Positions 40,897-50,584 of a stretch of 64,000 nt of DNA are shown here, one piece after another. Source of the stretch: Anthracocystis setariae. Lineage: Eukaryota > Basidiomycota > Ustilaginomycetes > Ustilaginales > Ustilaginaceae. Numbering within the stretch: position 1 is the first letter of the stretch; every line of letters begins with the position of its first letter. The position numbers and the translations under genes were made by a program. Under the pieces are notes generated by a model. That model did no database searches and had not been told where the DNA came from. It saw only the letters and a program-made list of their open reading frames with translations. The stretch spans positions 1,240,001 to 1,304,000 of the forward strand of contig CAKMXJ010000037.1 in the NCBI GenBank assembly GCA_928724745.1, read 5' to 3'.

Positions 40897-42780
40897 TCAC
40901 AACTCGGTGTGATCAAATGTCGCATTTTTCGTCCGAGGTGGGGATTTGGTGGGTGAGCAGATGACGGCGAGTTTTTGAATGGAGAACGCGGTTTTAAGAC
41001 CGAGCTTGCTAACCAGGGCGACCGATTCGACGAGGTGGTCCATATCTACATGCCACGACCAGCTTTGTTGTGGGATGAGAGAGATTTGGGAGGATTGGGA
41101 TTGGAGGTGTGCAACTGTCCAAGTTGGGGTGTAGATCCAGGTGTGATCGCATGCTGCCGAGGCGAGTTGGATGAGATCGTTGGCGGATATGGAGGAGGAG
41201 TCTAGGTGGTCGAGTCGTGGATACATTTGTTTGCCCTTTCGAGGGACCAAGTGAAGAGGCAAGGGGAAGGTACGGTAGAGTAGGTGGTGTTGATATCGTT
41301 GTGATTGCGACAGTGGATCGGCGGCGTGCGGAAGGGTGGAGAATGTGGAATCGATCGAGAAGAGCGTGGGTAGAAGCGCGGCTTGGTGCAGGAAGGAGAA
41401 GAGGATGAGTTGGATGAGGTGTTGGAGGATGTGGAGGAGGATGAGGGTACGGATGAGACGAGGTCGGAGTTGCAGGTGGCGAGATTGGACGGCGTAGGCA
41501 AAGATGACGGTGGAGGGGAAGGCGAGCGCAAGCAGGAAGCGTGGTTCTTGGTGTGGAGACATGGACAGCACAGCGAGGGACAAGATGATAGTGATCAAGC
41601 AAAGGCCCACAGCGACAGGTTCGATATCGACACTGTCTGCTTCGGCATCGTTGCAAGGCTGTGCTGATGTCGAGGGAGTACCTGTCCTAGCTCTCGATTT
41701 ACCAGCTACTCTGCCAGAAGCTGGCTTCGCCTTGGAACTGGTACCAAGGCCTTTCGCCAATCGTTCCGCATAAATGAAAAGCACCACGACATTGGCCACA
41801 CCCACAATCATGGGCATATTTACGGCAGCATGCAACCATCTCGGATGCAATCCATGTTGAGCCACATTTTCGGTCTTGACATTATACAGCAATGCGTTTA
41901 ATGGCGGAATCACCCACTTGGTATGCGCAAAGCTCGCCAATTGCAATGCGTTCGAGCTGGCTGACTGAGAGTAAAAGTTAGTCTCGGCATCCACCCTCAT
42001 GTACAGTGCGATGAGAGTTGCTATGACGGTGATGGAAAACGACTTGAGCGCTGGTTTGACGTATCCCTCGGCAGCGATGCGATAGTGGTTGTATGCAAAG
42101 AAGAGGAGCGAAGGTAGAGCAAATATGGCGTGGGTGAAACGCATAAAGAATCCGTCGACCGTGTATACTGCGACGAGCACGCCCCAATGCCAGCCCCATG
42201 CGTTGGGCGATTTGTACCACGACCGATCGCGGTAGAAAGTGAGCACATGGACAAAGAGCAGTGCGATCAGGTTGGCTTCGTGCGAATTGCTGAACGGACG
42301 CACCGAGAATGTGGTAGCCGCTGTGGATATGCCGAAGAGGCAGACGAGGTAGCGACCTGTTGGAGGTGGGAAGATGAAGGCGGTCACCACATCGAGGTAG
42401 AGCGTCCAGAGAAGAATGCTCGCTCGTTGTACAAGGAACAGCTTTTGACCTGAGATTCCACCAAAGTTGGTCAAGAACTGGAGGATGGTTGGTGCGGCGA
42501 GATACTGGGTGCGGAGGGACGAGAGCGAGCGAAGAGCATGATCTGGACGCCATTCCCAAGGAATCTGTGCGTCAATACCCTTCATCGTCAGACCATAGTA
42601 GGGTTCGCCCGACTGCATCCATTCATCCGGATGAATGTAGCCATGACCGCAGAAGGCCGAAATGCAACGAAGAAGGAGGAGGGCGAGGTAGATGCGACCG
42701 CATTTTGTGCGCGGATCGATGGCGCTGAGACGCGATTCAGGCATCGTAGATGATGGATGCTTGAGGAAGGACAGTGCCAC
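40897..42780 (-). CDS. SMP3: GPI mannosyltransferase 4 (Smp3/PIG-Z, GT22 family)
   Basis: Protein of 627 residues with many membrane segments. Near the N-terminus is HPDEWMQSGEP (H50-P60), the luminal catalytic motif of GT22 mannosyltransferases (HPDE/HEDE). Also seen are PFSNSHEAN, GFFMRFTHAIFALPS and HQEPRFLLALAFP, the last being a family signature in the second half. Smp3 adds the fourth mannose to the GPI precursor in the ER lumen using dolichol-phosphate mannose. The HPDE variant and length favour Smp3 over the Gpi10 and Alg9/12 relatives. The start at 42778-42780 is used; a second in-frame Met at residue 13 is possible. It is divergent from the J-protein gene with only 232 bp between starts, which suggests a shared promoter. 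Confidence 0.88.
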   Translation of the reverse strand: MALSFLKHPSSTMPESRLSAIDPRTKCGRIYLALLLLRCISAFCGHGYIHPDEWMQSGEPYYGLTMKGIDAQIPWEWRPDHALRSLSSLRTQYLAAPTILQFLTNFGGISGQKLFLVQRASILLWTLYLDVVTAFIFPPPTGRYLVCLFGISTAATTFSVRPFSNSHEANLIALLFVHVLTFYRDRSWYKSPNAWGWHWGVLVAVYTVDGFFMRFTHAIFALPSLLFFAYNHYRIAAEGYVKPALKSFSITVIATLIALYMRVDAETNFYSQSASSNALQLASFAHTKWVIPPLNALLYNVKTENVAQHGLHPRWLHAAVNMPMIVGVANVVVLFIYAERLAKGLGTSSKAKPASGRVAGKSRARTGTPSTSAQPCNDAEADSVDIEPVAVGLCLITIILSLAVLSMSPHQEPRFLLALAFPSTVIFAYAVQSRHLQLRPRLIRTLILLHILQHLIQLILFSFLHQAALLPTLFSIDSTFSTLPHAADPLSQSQRYQHHLLYRTFPLPLHLVPRKGKQMYPRLDHLDSSSISANDLIQLASAACDHTWIYTPTWTVAHLQSQSSQISLIPQQSWSWHVDMDHLVESVALVSKLGLKTAFSIQKLAVICSPTKSPPRTKNATFDHTEL

Positions 42781-43012
42781 CGTCGTCTTGTGTGGAGTAA
42801 TGAATTTGTGCGACGGTGGGTGCGAGTGTTACTTTTTGCACAGAGACGCGCGCGTCCCGCAATAAATAAATGAGCAATTAATTTACGCGTCCAAAGCGCA
42901 GTCAAAGTGCCAAAAGTGACCTTTTCGCTCGCTTCCACTCCACTCCACTCCTCTCCTCTCCTCGATTCACCTCCTTGCCTTTGCCTTAGACACATCTATC
43001 ACATTGGCAGAT

Positions 43013-44142
43013 ATGGACCAAGAAGATCCCGCGCTTCACTTCTTCCCCGACGGTAACGTCGACCTGTACGCAACTCTTGGAGTAGCCAAAGAAGCCACCG
43101 CACAAGAGATCAAGAAGGCTTACAAGAAGTGAGTACTGCCACTACATCCCTTTCTCATCCCTACTCGTTCTTCTCATACTCATCCGGATAATTTTGCATT
43201 ATGTCTATCGTCGTATACAGGCTTGCGCTCAAGTTTCATCCAGACAAGGTCCTCTCAAACGCCAACTCGGAAAGCAAAGAGGATGCTATCCAACAATTTC
43301 AAAAGATCGGCTTCGCCTATGCCGTCCTCTCCGACGAGGTAAGACGTCGCAAATTCGACAATACTGGCTCCACCAAGGAGCTCATGTTCGGTGAAGGAGA
43401 TGCAGACTTTGATTGGAACGAATACTTCAAGGAGCTCTGGACTGGCGAGGTCTCACGTCAAACTTTGGACGAATTCAAGAAAAAGTATCAGAACTCGGAC
43501 GAGGAGAAGCAAGACATCCTAGCAGCATACGAGGAAACCGATGGTGACTTGGCAACCATCTTTGACCATGTTCCCTGCTGCGAGTTCCTCGCCGATGAGC
43601 AGAGGTTCATCTCCATCATCGATGCTGCGATCAAGCAAGGCAAAATCAAAGAGACGAGCCAGTGGAAGAAGACCAAGAAGGATGACGCCCGCAGGAAAGC
43701 TTTGAGGCAGAAAGCAAAACGAGAGGCCGAGGAAGCCGAGAAACTCGCCAAGCAACTCGGTGTCTGGGATGATCTGTTTGGATCCGGTAACGCCAATGCC
43801 AAATCCAACAAGGCTTCCAAACCCACAGATGCCAAGGCCAAGGCCAAGACGTCGAAATCGAAATCAAAGGCTAGCAACGACGATGACGATGATGACAATC
43901 TCGGTGGGCTTGCAGCACTGATACAACGCAAGAACCAGAACAGAATCTCGCAGTTCGACGATATGATCGCAAGGATGGAAGCCAAAGCTGGTGTCAAGGA
44001 CAACAGACCAAGTGATGAAGAGTTTGATCGAATTCAGGCCGAGATCATGGCACGCAAGAATGCACGAGGTGGCAAGGAAAACGTCACCAAGCGCTCTGCC
44101 ACTTCCACCGCAGCTTCGTCCAAGAAGAAAAGCAAAAAGTAG
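43013..44142 (+). CDS. DNAJC9: J-domain protein, DNAJC9 family
   Basis: Two exons, 43013-43128 and 43221-44142 (donor GTGAGT, acceptor TACAG; a Lys codon is split), give 345 residues. The J domain covers about 16-80: LYATLGVAKEAT, the HPD triad at 45-47 in KFHPDKVL, and FAYAVLSDEVRRRKFD. After it, the DFDWNEYFKELW and KKYQNSDEEKQDILAAYEETDGD segments match DNAJC9, a nuclear Hsp70 co-chaperone that also binds histones H3-H4. The C-terminus is Lys-rich with a predicted nuclear signal (KKKSKK). Without the intron the J domain would be broken, which supports the splice. Shares a short divergent promoter with SMP3. Confidence 0.92.
43129..43220 (+). other. Intron of the J-protein gene
   Basis: 92 bp, donor GTGAGT, acceptor ATACAG, located between the KKAYKK helix and the ALKFHPD motif of the J domain. 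Confidence 0.9.
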
Positions 44143-44557
44143 TCCTTGTCGCAGAGATTGTCGTGATGCCATGTATTGTTTGTAATAATAATAATTGTCT
44201 TCCTGATCGACGTCGTCTCCAGTCCTGGCTGAGAAAGCCGCTTTAGTAGCATCAACAAGGCAGCTAGCTGCATGAAGAGTCCAGGTCACTTGACTGTTAG
44301 AGTGACTGTTAGAGCGGTGAGACAATGATTATGTCACATTCTCTAATCACTACCGGAAAAAAAAAAAGGTGGATGAGTGAGGGAGCACGTGACGCGTGCC
44401 AGAGACCTTCCGAGATCGGATTTTTTGCGTAAGAGCCAATCGTGTGCCGCTTGTCAAGTCCTTGCTCGTCACCATCATTCTGCGATCCATTTGACCGGTC
44501 ACTCTCTCTCTCTCTCTATCTAATCCTCATCTTAAGGGAGTACCTGTGTCGGTCAGG
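44143..44557. other. Intergenic / promoter of the uL2m gene
   Basis: 415 bp with an (A)n run at 44357-44367, GCACGTGAC at 44385-44393 and a CTCTCTCT pyrimidine stretch at 44502-44517. No gene seen. Confidence 0.6.
44385..44393. promoter_or_regulatory. GCACGTGAC element upstream of the uL2m gene
   Basis: E-box core about 165 bp upstream of the uL2m ATG, same GCACGTGAC form as the element near kinesin-7. Function inferred. Confidence 0.35.
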
Positions 44558-46156
44558 ATGGTTGCATCAATCCTCGCTCGCGCCTCGTTGCGAGCCGTGG
44601 GTCGAACAACTTCCACGTCGAGCTCCACGCTCGCATCCACTGGTGCCATCACAGCAGCTGTGCGCAGCACCACCTTGGTCTCTCGATCTCTCCAGACGGT
44701 TGCATCCACCATCCAAGGCTCTAGCACCCGTTTCGTCCCGTTCAAGGCGGCGTACTCATCTGAGCTAGCAAGGCAAAAGAGGAAGAAGCGGCGCAAGGCA
44801 GAGATGAAGAAACAGCGCAAGGCAGAGATCGAGAAACAGCGCAAGGACGCCAAACGATCTGCCCAGCCTGTTGCTTCGACTGCGCAGGTTTCTAGCAACC
44901 CCATCGTCCCGGTAAGCGCGACGAACTCATCTATGTCAGTAAGGAAAACCAGAAAGGAGCGCAGGGCAGCCCTCAAGCAGCACCGCAAGATTCTCAAGCG
45001 TCGCATTGCCGAGTCGTCCGTGGCGGCGCGTTTGGGTGTTTCTACCACCGCTGGATCGCCCTTCGTGCGTAAGGATCGTCAGTTCAAGACGTTTAAGCCC
45101 ATCACTAAATCCATCCGATGGGTGCGTCAACCGCTCAACGAGCACCTTCATAGGGGAGGTCCCGAACGCGCGCTGACGATCGCTAAGCGTGGTACGGGTG
45201 GTAGGAATCACCATGGACACATCACCGTTAGAGGAAGGGGAGGCGGACACAGGAGGAGAATCCGTTTGGTTGACTTCTACCGATGGGAGACAGGCGAGCA
45301 GGACGTTCTGAGGATCGAATACGATCCAGGTCGAAGTGCGCACATCGCTTTGGTGGAGCATAAGCAATCCAAAAAGAGGAGTTACATCCTTGCACCCGAT
45401 GGATTGAGGGCGGGTGATACGGTCCAGAGTTACCGATTGGCCAATCAGGCACAACGTCCTACGAGCAGCAGCAGCAGCAAGGTGGTGGATGAATACGTCA
45501 ATGCAGATGGCACTGCTTTGAGCACTGATCCGGCTGCACCACAGACTGCTGCCGCTTCGACTGCCACGGCTACATCGTCAAGCGCCGAGACCGAATCGAC
45601 TACAATCAGCAAGTCGGCGTTGGATTTGGGTATCTTCCGCACGCAAGCCATCCGTCCAGGAAACTTCCTACCTCTGGAATTGATCCCGATCGGAACCACG
45701 ATTCACTCGATCACACTGAACCCCACGGGACCAGCCAAGTTGGTGCGATCCGCGGGTGCATCTGGACAGTTGGTGGCGTTTTCGCGTCGTTCGGGCGATC
45801 GCGACTCGCACGCTCAAGTTAAACTTCAATCGGGTGAAGTGCGTCTGGTGCCGTCCTCATGCTGCGCTGCGATCGGTACGGTGAGCAACAAGGATCACCA
45901 GCATCGTCGTCTGGGTAAAGCTGGTCGTAGCCGATGGTTGGGTAGAAGGCCCAAGGTTCGTGGTGTTGCGCAGAACGCTTGTGACCACCCGCACGGTGGT
46001 GGACGTGGTAAGAGTAAGTCCAACATGCATCCTAGGTCGATTTACGGCCATCTGGCCAAGGGTGCCAGGACGAGGAAGCCGGGTACTCGCCGTGGTAACC
46101 AGATGGTGGTTCGCGAGAGGCCGCGCAGGAACGGAAAGCGTCTGGGAAAGCCATGA
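44558..46156 (+). CDS. RML2: Mitochondrial large-subunit ribosomal protein uL2m
   Basis: Protein of 532 residues from ATG 44558, one exon. The first ~45 residues are Arg/Ser/Thr-rich and look like a mitochondrial targeting sequence. The uL2 N-terminal domain begins at FKPITKSIRW, continues through GGRNHHGHITVRGRGGGHRR and IEYDPGRSAHIALV. A ~60-residue Ser/Ala-rich insert follows (about 290-355). The C-terminal domain contains SAGASGQLVAFSRR, LPSSCCA-type SGEVRLVPSSCCA, GVAQNACDHPHGGG and ends RNGKRLGKP; the GGG/HPHGGG loop sits at the peptidyl-transferase centre. The N-terminal extension holds an imperfect tandem duplication (48-95 and 105-150). At 532 residues it is much longer than bacterial L2 (~275). 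Confidence 0.92.
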   Translation: MVASILARASLRAVGRTTSTSSSTLASTGAITAAVRSTTLVSRSLQTVASTIQGSSTRFVPFKAAYSSELARQKRKKRRKAEMKKQRKAEIEKQRKDAKRSAQPVASTAQVSSNPIVPVSATNSSMSVRKTRKERRAALKQHRKILKRRIAESSVAARLGVSTTAGSPFVRKDRQFKTFKPITKSIRWVRQPLNEHLHRGGPERALTIAKRGTGGRNHHGHITVRGRGGGHRRRIRLVDFYRWETGEQDVLRIEYDPGRSAHIALVEHKQSKKRSYILAPDGLRAGDTVQSYRLANQAQRPTSSSSSKVVDEYVNADGTALSTDPAAPQTAAASTATATSSSAETESTTISKSALDLGIFRTQAIRPGNFLPLELIPIGTTIHSITLNPTGPAKLVRSAGASGQLVAFSRRSGDRDSHAQVKLQSGEVRLVPSSCCAAIGTVSNKDHQHRRLGKAGRSRWLGRRPKVRGVAQNACDHPHGGGRGKSKSNMHPRSIYGHLAKGARTRKPGTRRGNQMVVRERPRRNGKRLGKP

Positions 46157-46455
46157 AATTATCAAGGCTCCCTTTTTCATGTTCTCACTTGCACACATCC
46201 ATTACACACTTTGGCCATGATCGTCTCAGCTCCTCGACTGTATCAAGTTATGCCTTTGAAATGTGGTCCAGTTTGGTGTGCTTACTTGGAGCTATTGCCA
46301 AGGCGTAAGGGGAGTTGGCGGCGGGTTAAAAAGAGAGGGGTTTCAAGTGAGCTGATACATGACCGATGCGAGCTGGCTTTGGAAGTGGAAATGACTTTGG
46401 ATGATCAAACGAGATTTTGCCCATGTGAGAAGGAGGGGCGATTCTTGCGCTGTAC

Positions 46456-46485
46456 AGTGTAGTGTAGTGTAGTGTAGTTTAGTGT
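46456..46485. repeat. Tandem AGTGT pentamer repeat
   Basis: Six AGTGT units, one with a T substitution, in intergenic DNA. Confidence 0.9.
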
Positions 46486-47069
46486 CTGTACCGATCGCAA
46501 CTTCTGCACGCACCGCACAGTTTGGCCAACAATAATTTATATATTCCGAGCTTGCAACCGAACCGCTCTAAGCGTGCAGTAGCAGCAGCGTTCTTTGACT
46601 TGGTCTGCATGGAACCGGCATGCGCAAAAACCACCACCCAGCAGCCTTGGCATCTTTTGACGCTTTGACCCCTCCAACACGGGATCTATTATTCTAGAGA
46701 AGAAAAGGAATGAGAAATAATAAAAGATGATGATTGCCAATGGTGCTGTGGTCAAGGCATGAATAATGGAGATCAGGCTGAGTGAAAAGGGCAAAGATGA
46801 CGGGACAGGGCAGCGAAGTTTGGCGACCAAAGAATGGGATGCAGGTGAGCGTTTGTTCTGTCACTGGCTTCCGACGCTGCACAACGATGATACGTATGCG
46901 TTCGATTTAGGTAGGCAAACGGAAAGGAATGCGCTCGGTTCGTAGCTTCCACCATACATACAATCGTGGCTGCGATTTTCGTTAAAGTCGTTTTAGTGCA
47001 AGCGAATCAACGCAGCTCCCAAGCAGTGCCAAGAAGAACTGTTTCCAGAGAGAAACGGCATTCTTGACC

Positions 47070-47074
<5 letters not shown>

Positions 47075-47102
<28 letters not shown>
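47075..47102. repeat. (GA)n microsatellite
   Basis: Alternating AG over 28 bp in intergenic DNA. Confidence 0.9.
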
Positions 47103-47828
47103 CAGCCGAGAACGTGCATTGCAGGACTCAAAAATTTGGTGTTTGTAACGGCAAATCAACGCTTTGACAGCGCTAATCGACACCACAGAACACCCACCAC
47201 CATTACTCGGCCCAACCCACACGCTCAGCCGCCTAAGTGGCTGCCGATAGCGCAAAAGCATGCGTGCAACCTGCCTGCATGGGCGCAATCAGCCCCATGC
47301 ATGCAGTCACACAAACCACGTCGTCACTGTGAGTGGCTTCATCGTTGTTGAGGAACAGCACGACGAAACCCCCTTGCATACCATACTGTAGCTTGAGCCC
47401 CACCCTCTCTTTTTTTCTTTCTGCTGCGTCGCTTCTGAGAAATGTCGTCCTCGTCGGTGCAAGCCTCTCCGGAATCGAATAGCTAGTTGGTAGTGAGCAG
47501 ACTCTCAGTCCCAACACTGTCGTGTTTCCTATCATCGTCATTGAGCTGGGATGGTTTGAGACTACCATCACTACCCCATACCGTCACCACACTGAATCGT
47601 TGAGGGTCAAGCTTCACCATCACCACTCCGTCATCGAGCTCATCAAATTTGTGTCATTGCGCGCAACAACAACAACAAGACTTTCTCCCCTCCCGAGCCA
47701 GCCCACCGTCGAAAGTATCTCCCCATCACGCGATATGGCCCTCATCTCGTCTTGAGCCCGCACCTCCATCACTGTTTCTTCTCCACACCATACCATACCA
47801 AACCACAGCACAGTACAGAACCGCCACG

Positions 47829-49688
47829 ATGGTCACCGCACTCTCCTCTGCCACTCCCAAGAAGTCCAAACTTTCGCTCTTCCGCTTCTCCAAGTCATCC
47901 AAATCCAACCCCACTCCCGCTCTCCCTCAACCCCAATCCAACCCCATCTCCCACACCACCCCAGCAATTTGCCCACCCTTTTTTCAACCATCAGCCAGCC
48001 ACGACGACGATGGACATACCTACTCCACTTACCCGTCCGCCTTAACCCGAATGCGAACCGACCTCGATGCATGTAAGCACTCGCGCCAGCGCTCGCACTT
48101 CAGCATCCCAGACGTGATCATCACCACATGCGAGGAAGAAGGCCACCACCACATCATCAAACTCTCCATTCCACCCAACAAGCGTCACTCGCGACTCCCC
48201 CCCAACATCACCACCACCACCACCCGACCCACACCTCTCCTCTCCTTCCACTCCAACACCAAAGCGACGAGTTCCACCAGTCTCGCCTCGCCCATCTCCT
48301 TGGATTCGCCCAGCAGCCACTTGTTCAGTCGCTCTCGAAAGCGCTCGTTCGGGCTGCTATTCGGACGTAAGAGTGTAGATGGGTTGACAGGGTTACCTAC
48401 GCCGCCAGTTACGCCGATTTCGCCAGCGGGTGTTGGGACGAGTGCGTTGATGACCAAGAAGCAGAGCAAGGCCAAGGTGAAGGAGGAGATGGCGTTGATC
48501 AAGGAGTTGGAAAGGGTAGATCGGTTGGTGAGGGAGCATGATAGGAAGAGGGAGAGCGAGGAGAGGCAGAGGCGGGCGAGGGTGGGTATGAATGCGGGCG
48601 GGGTGGTGCATTATGCGCACAGTGGCGATGACGGGGGAGCAAGTATGGATTCATTGGTGGGGGGAAGGAGGAGGAGTTCGAGGAAGACGATCTTTCGAGC
48701 TGCGTCCAAGGCGATCAAGAGTGGGCCGTTGGCTAGAAGGGCGAGTATGAAAGCCGCCGGTGAAGATGGGTCCGAGGCCGAGGTGGACGCAAGGGGATAC
48801 GTGTATGGGAGGAGGGGTAGCGAGCCGATCTTGACCAACACAACGATGGTGAGGGAGAGGGAACACAGTCCGTCCAGTGTAGACCTTGCTGCCAGCGACA
48901 GACTGCCGTCAATGCGGCAAGCCCAACCGATCCAAATCTCCCCATCGTCAGTGGTAGACCAACCGGAATCCTCCGACGCAGCAACCGCCGACGCCACTCT
49001 TGCAGCACAGCAGCACTACACTGGATGGTGGACGAATTTGGAAGAAGAACTCTCCCGGCCGTTACCCTCCTTGATCCAGCCTTCCGGTACGGCGAGTACG
49101 CTGGCTTCGTCGCAGTTGGAGCACGATCAAGGGGTACGGGAGGGGGAGAGTGAGCGATGTGAACGTCGAGCGAGTGTTCAGCGCATCTTGGCGTTGAGTG
49201 AGGTAGAAAAGAAGCAGGCGCGGAGGATGAGTCGAACGCAGGTGGGGGTTGGGAGTAGGAAGAGGAGGAGCAGTGTGGATGCGGGTAGTAAACGCTCTTC
49301 GATGGCGAGGAGTCTTGTTGCCAAGATTGGGGTGGAAGAAGGGTGGAGTGTCGTCTCCAGCGATGGTGACGAGGCCAACGTAGATGATGGTTGGGTGGAG
49401 GAGATACGACCTTCGCTTAAAGGACTTGAACTCGATTCGACTCCAACGCAGGACATGGTTCGTAACCCAATAGACCAACCCAACTCCAACATCGAATCCC
49501 CAACCCCCTCATCGTCATCATCACCGACGACCACCTCAACCCATTCAGACTCGATCTCATCCATCGATACATTCACCTCGCTCCCCTCCGAACTCTACCA
49601 CAAGGATACCTCATTTAGACTCTCGTTAACACTCTCCCCACTGGGCCCCCTCCATCTCTGTACGGGTGACGACGAATGGCGATTCTAA
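47829..49688 (+). CDS. Low-complexity basic/Ser-rich protein of unknown function
   Basis: Protein of 619 residues from ATG 47829. The N-terminus is basic (TPKKSKLSLFRFSKSSKS). The protein is mostly disordered with Ser, Thr and Pro runs. A predicted short coiled coil rich in Lys/Glu/Arg (MTKKQSKAKVKEEMALIKELERVDRLVREHDRKR) lies near 211-245. Other recognisable pieces are a CEEEGHHHIIKLSIPP strand-like segment and FGLLFGRKSVDGLTGLPTPPVTPISP, with several SP/TP sites that kinases could use. No enzymatic domain or membrane segment is visible. The frame is open 60 codons further 5', but this part is A/C-rich UTR-like, so I use the ATG. Function not assigned. Confidence 0.7.
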   Translation: MVTALSSATPKKSKLSLFRFSKSSKSNPTPALPQPQSNPISHTTPAICPPFFQPSASHDDDGHTYSTYPSALTRMRTDLDACKHSRQRSHFSIPDVIITTCEEEGHHHIIKLSIPPNKRHSRLPPNITTTTTRPTPLLSFHSNTKATSSTSLASPISLDSPSSHLFSRSRKRSFGLLFGRKSVDGLTGLPTPPVTPISPAGVGTSALMTKKQSKAKVKEEMALIKELERVDRLVREHDRKRESEERQRRARVGMNAGGVVHYAHSGDDGGASMDSLVGGRRRSSRKTIFRAASKAIKSGPLARRASMKAAGEDGSEAEVDARGYVYGRRGSEPILTNTTMVREREHSPSSVDLAASDRLPSMRQAQPIQISPSSVVDQPESSDAATADATLAAQQHYTGWWTNLEEELSRPLPSLIQPSGTASTLASSQLEHDQGVREGESERCERRASVQRILALSEVEKKQARRMSRTQVGVGSRKRRSSVDAGSKRSSMARSLVAKIGVEEGWSVVSSDGDEANVDDGWVEEIRPSLKGLELDSTPTQDMVRNPIDQPNSNIESPTPSSSSSPTTTSTHSDSISSIDTFTSLPSELYHKDTSFRLSLTLSPLGPLHLCTGDDEWRF

Positions 49689-49809
49689 ACCCTACGCACC
49701 TACGCACCACGCTCTATACCGCACGACGCTTTTTAATTGTGTACAACGCTCGTTAGCCTGAATCAAGAAGTGGGATTTCGAAAGTATGTATTGACAAAGA
49801 TGGGTGTGA

Positions 49810-50547
49810 TCACAACTGGCCCCTCCTCAAAGCATCCAAACGCGACCTGAGAGCGCCTGAACTGTGATCGATCCACTTGAGACTCGCGAGATGCGCATTA
49901 AGAATGGCCACGATCTGGACGATACTACCATCCCTATCCTGCACCACCGCATCCGCCTCGCCACCCTTAGCGGTGGAATTGGCTGTATTAAGCTCAGTGA
50001 TCATCGCGCCGAGATTCTTGGCGACGTCGTCGAGATGACTATTAAGCGTCTCTGCCAATTGGTACGAGCGCTCACGCTCTACATCGGCGGAAGTGAGATT
50101 GACTCCCGCACCGGCGCCCGCACCGCCGTTCGTGATGGCGGGCAACAGCGTGTCGATCTGCGCCTCGTACTCGTTGACGAGGTAAGCGAGGTCGTTTTGG
50201 GACGACTCGAGATAGTCGAGCGTCTTATCGATCGACCCCTGCTTCTCCTCTGCGAGGCAAAGCGCTTGGAGGAGCGAGGAGATCTCATCACCACCTTTCA
50301 GAAGCACCTTGTCCCACGCAGCTACCTCGGCCGCCTGGCGCGAAAACTCCTTGATCGACGAGTCGAGATCCGTCGACCAGCGGTTCAGAATCTCGTCCAT
50401 CGATTTGCCGCGCAGCAGAGACGGTGTGGGCACCGCACCAACAGTGCCAGTAGGTGCAGCAGCAGTGGTGGTGGCAGTAGCAGCAGCGTTGGTGGACAAG
50501 GCGGTCTCGGCAGGCTTAGATGTTGTTGTGGTGGTGGTGGTGGTAGT

Positions 50548-50584
<37 letters not shown>

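Larger units (their letters stand above)
46157..47828. other. Long intergenic region
   Basis: 1.67 kb without a supported gene. Contains a tandem AGTGT repeat (46456-46485), an AT-rich patch near 46700-46730, a (GA)n tract at 47075-47102, one TACTGTA at 47384, and A/C-rich DNA from 47660 that probably is the 5' UTR of the next gene. Short frames here have no domains. Confidence 0.55.
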
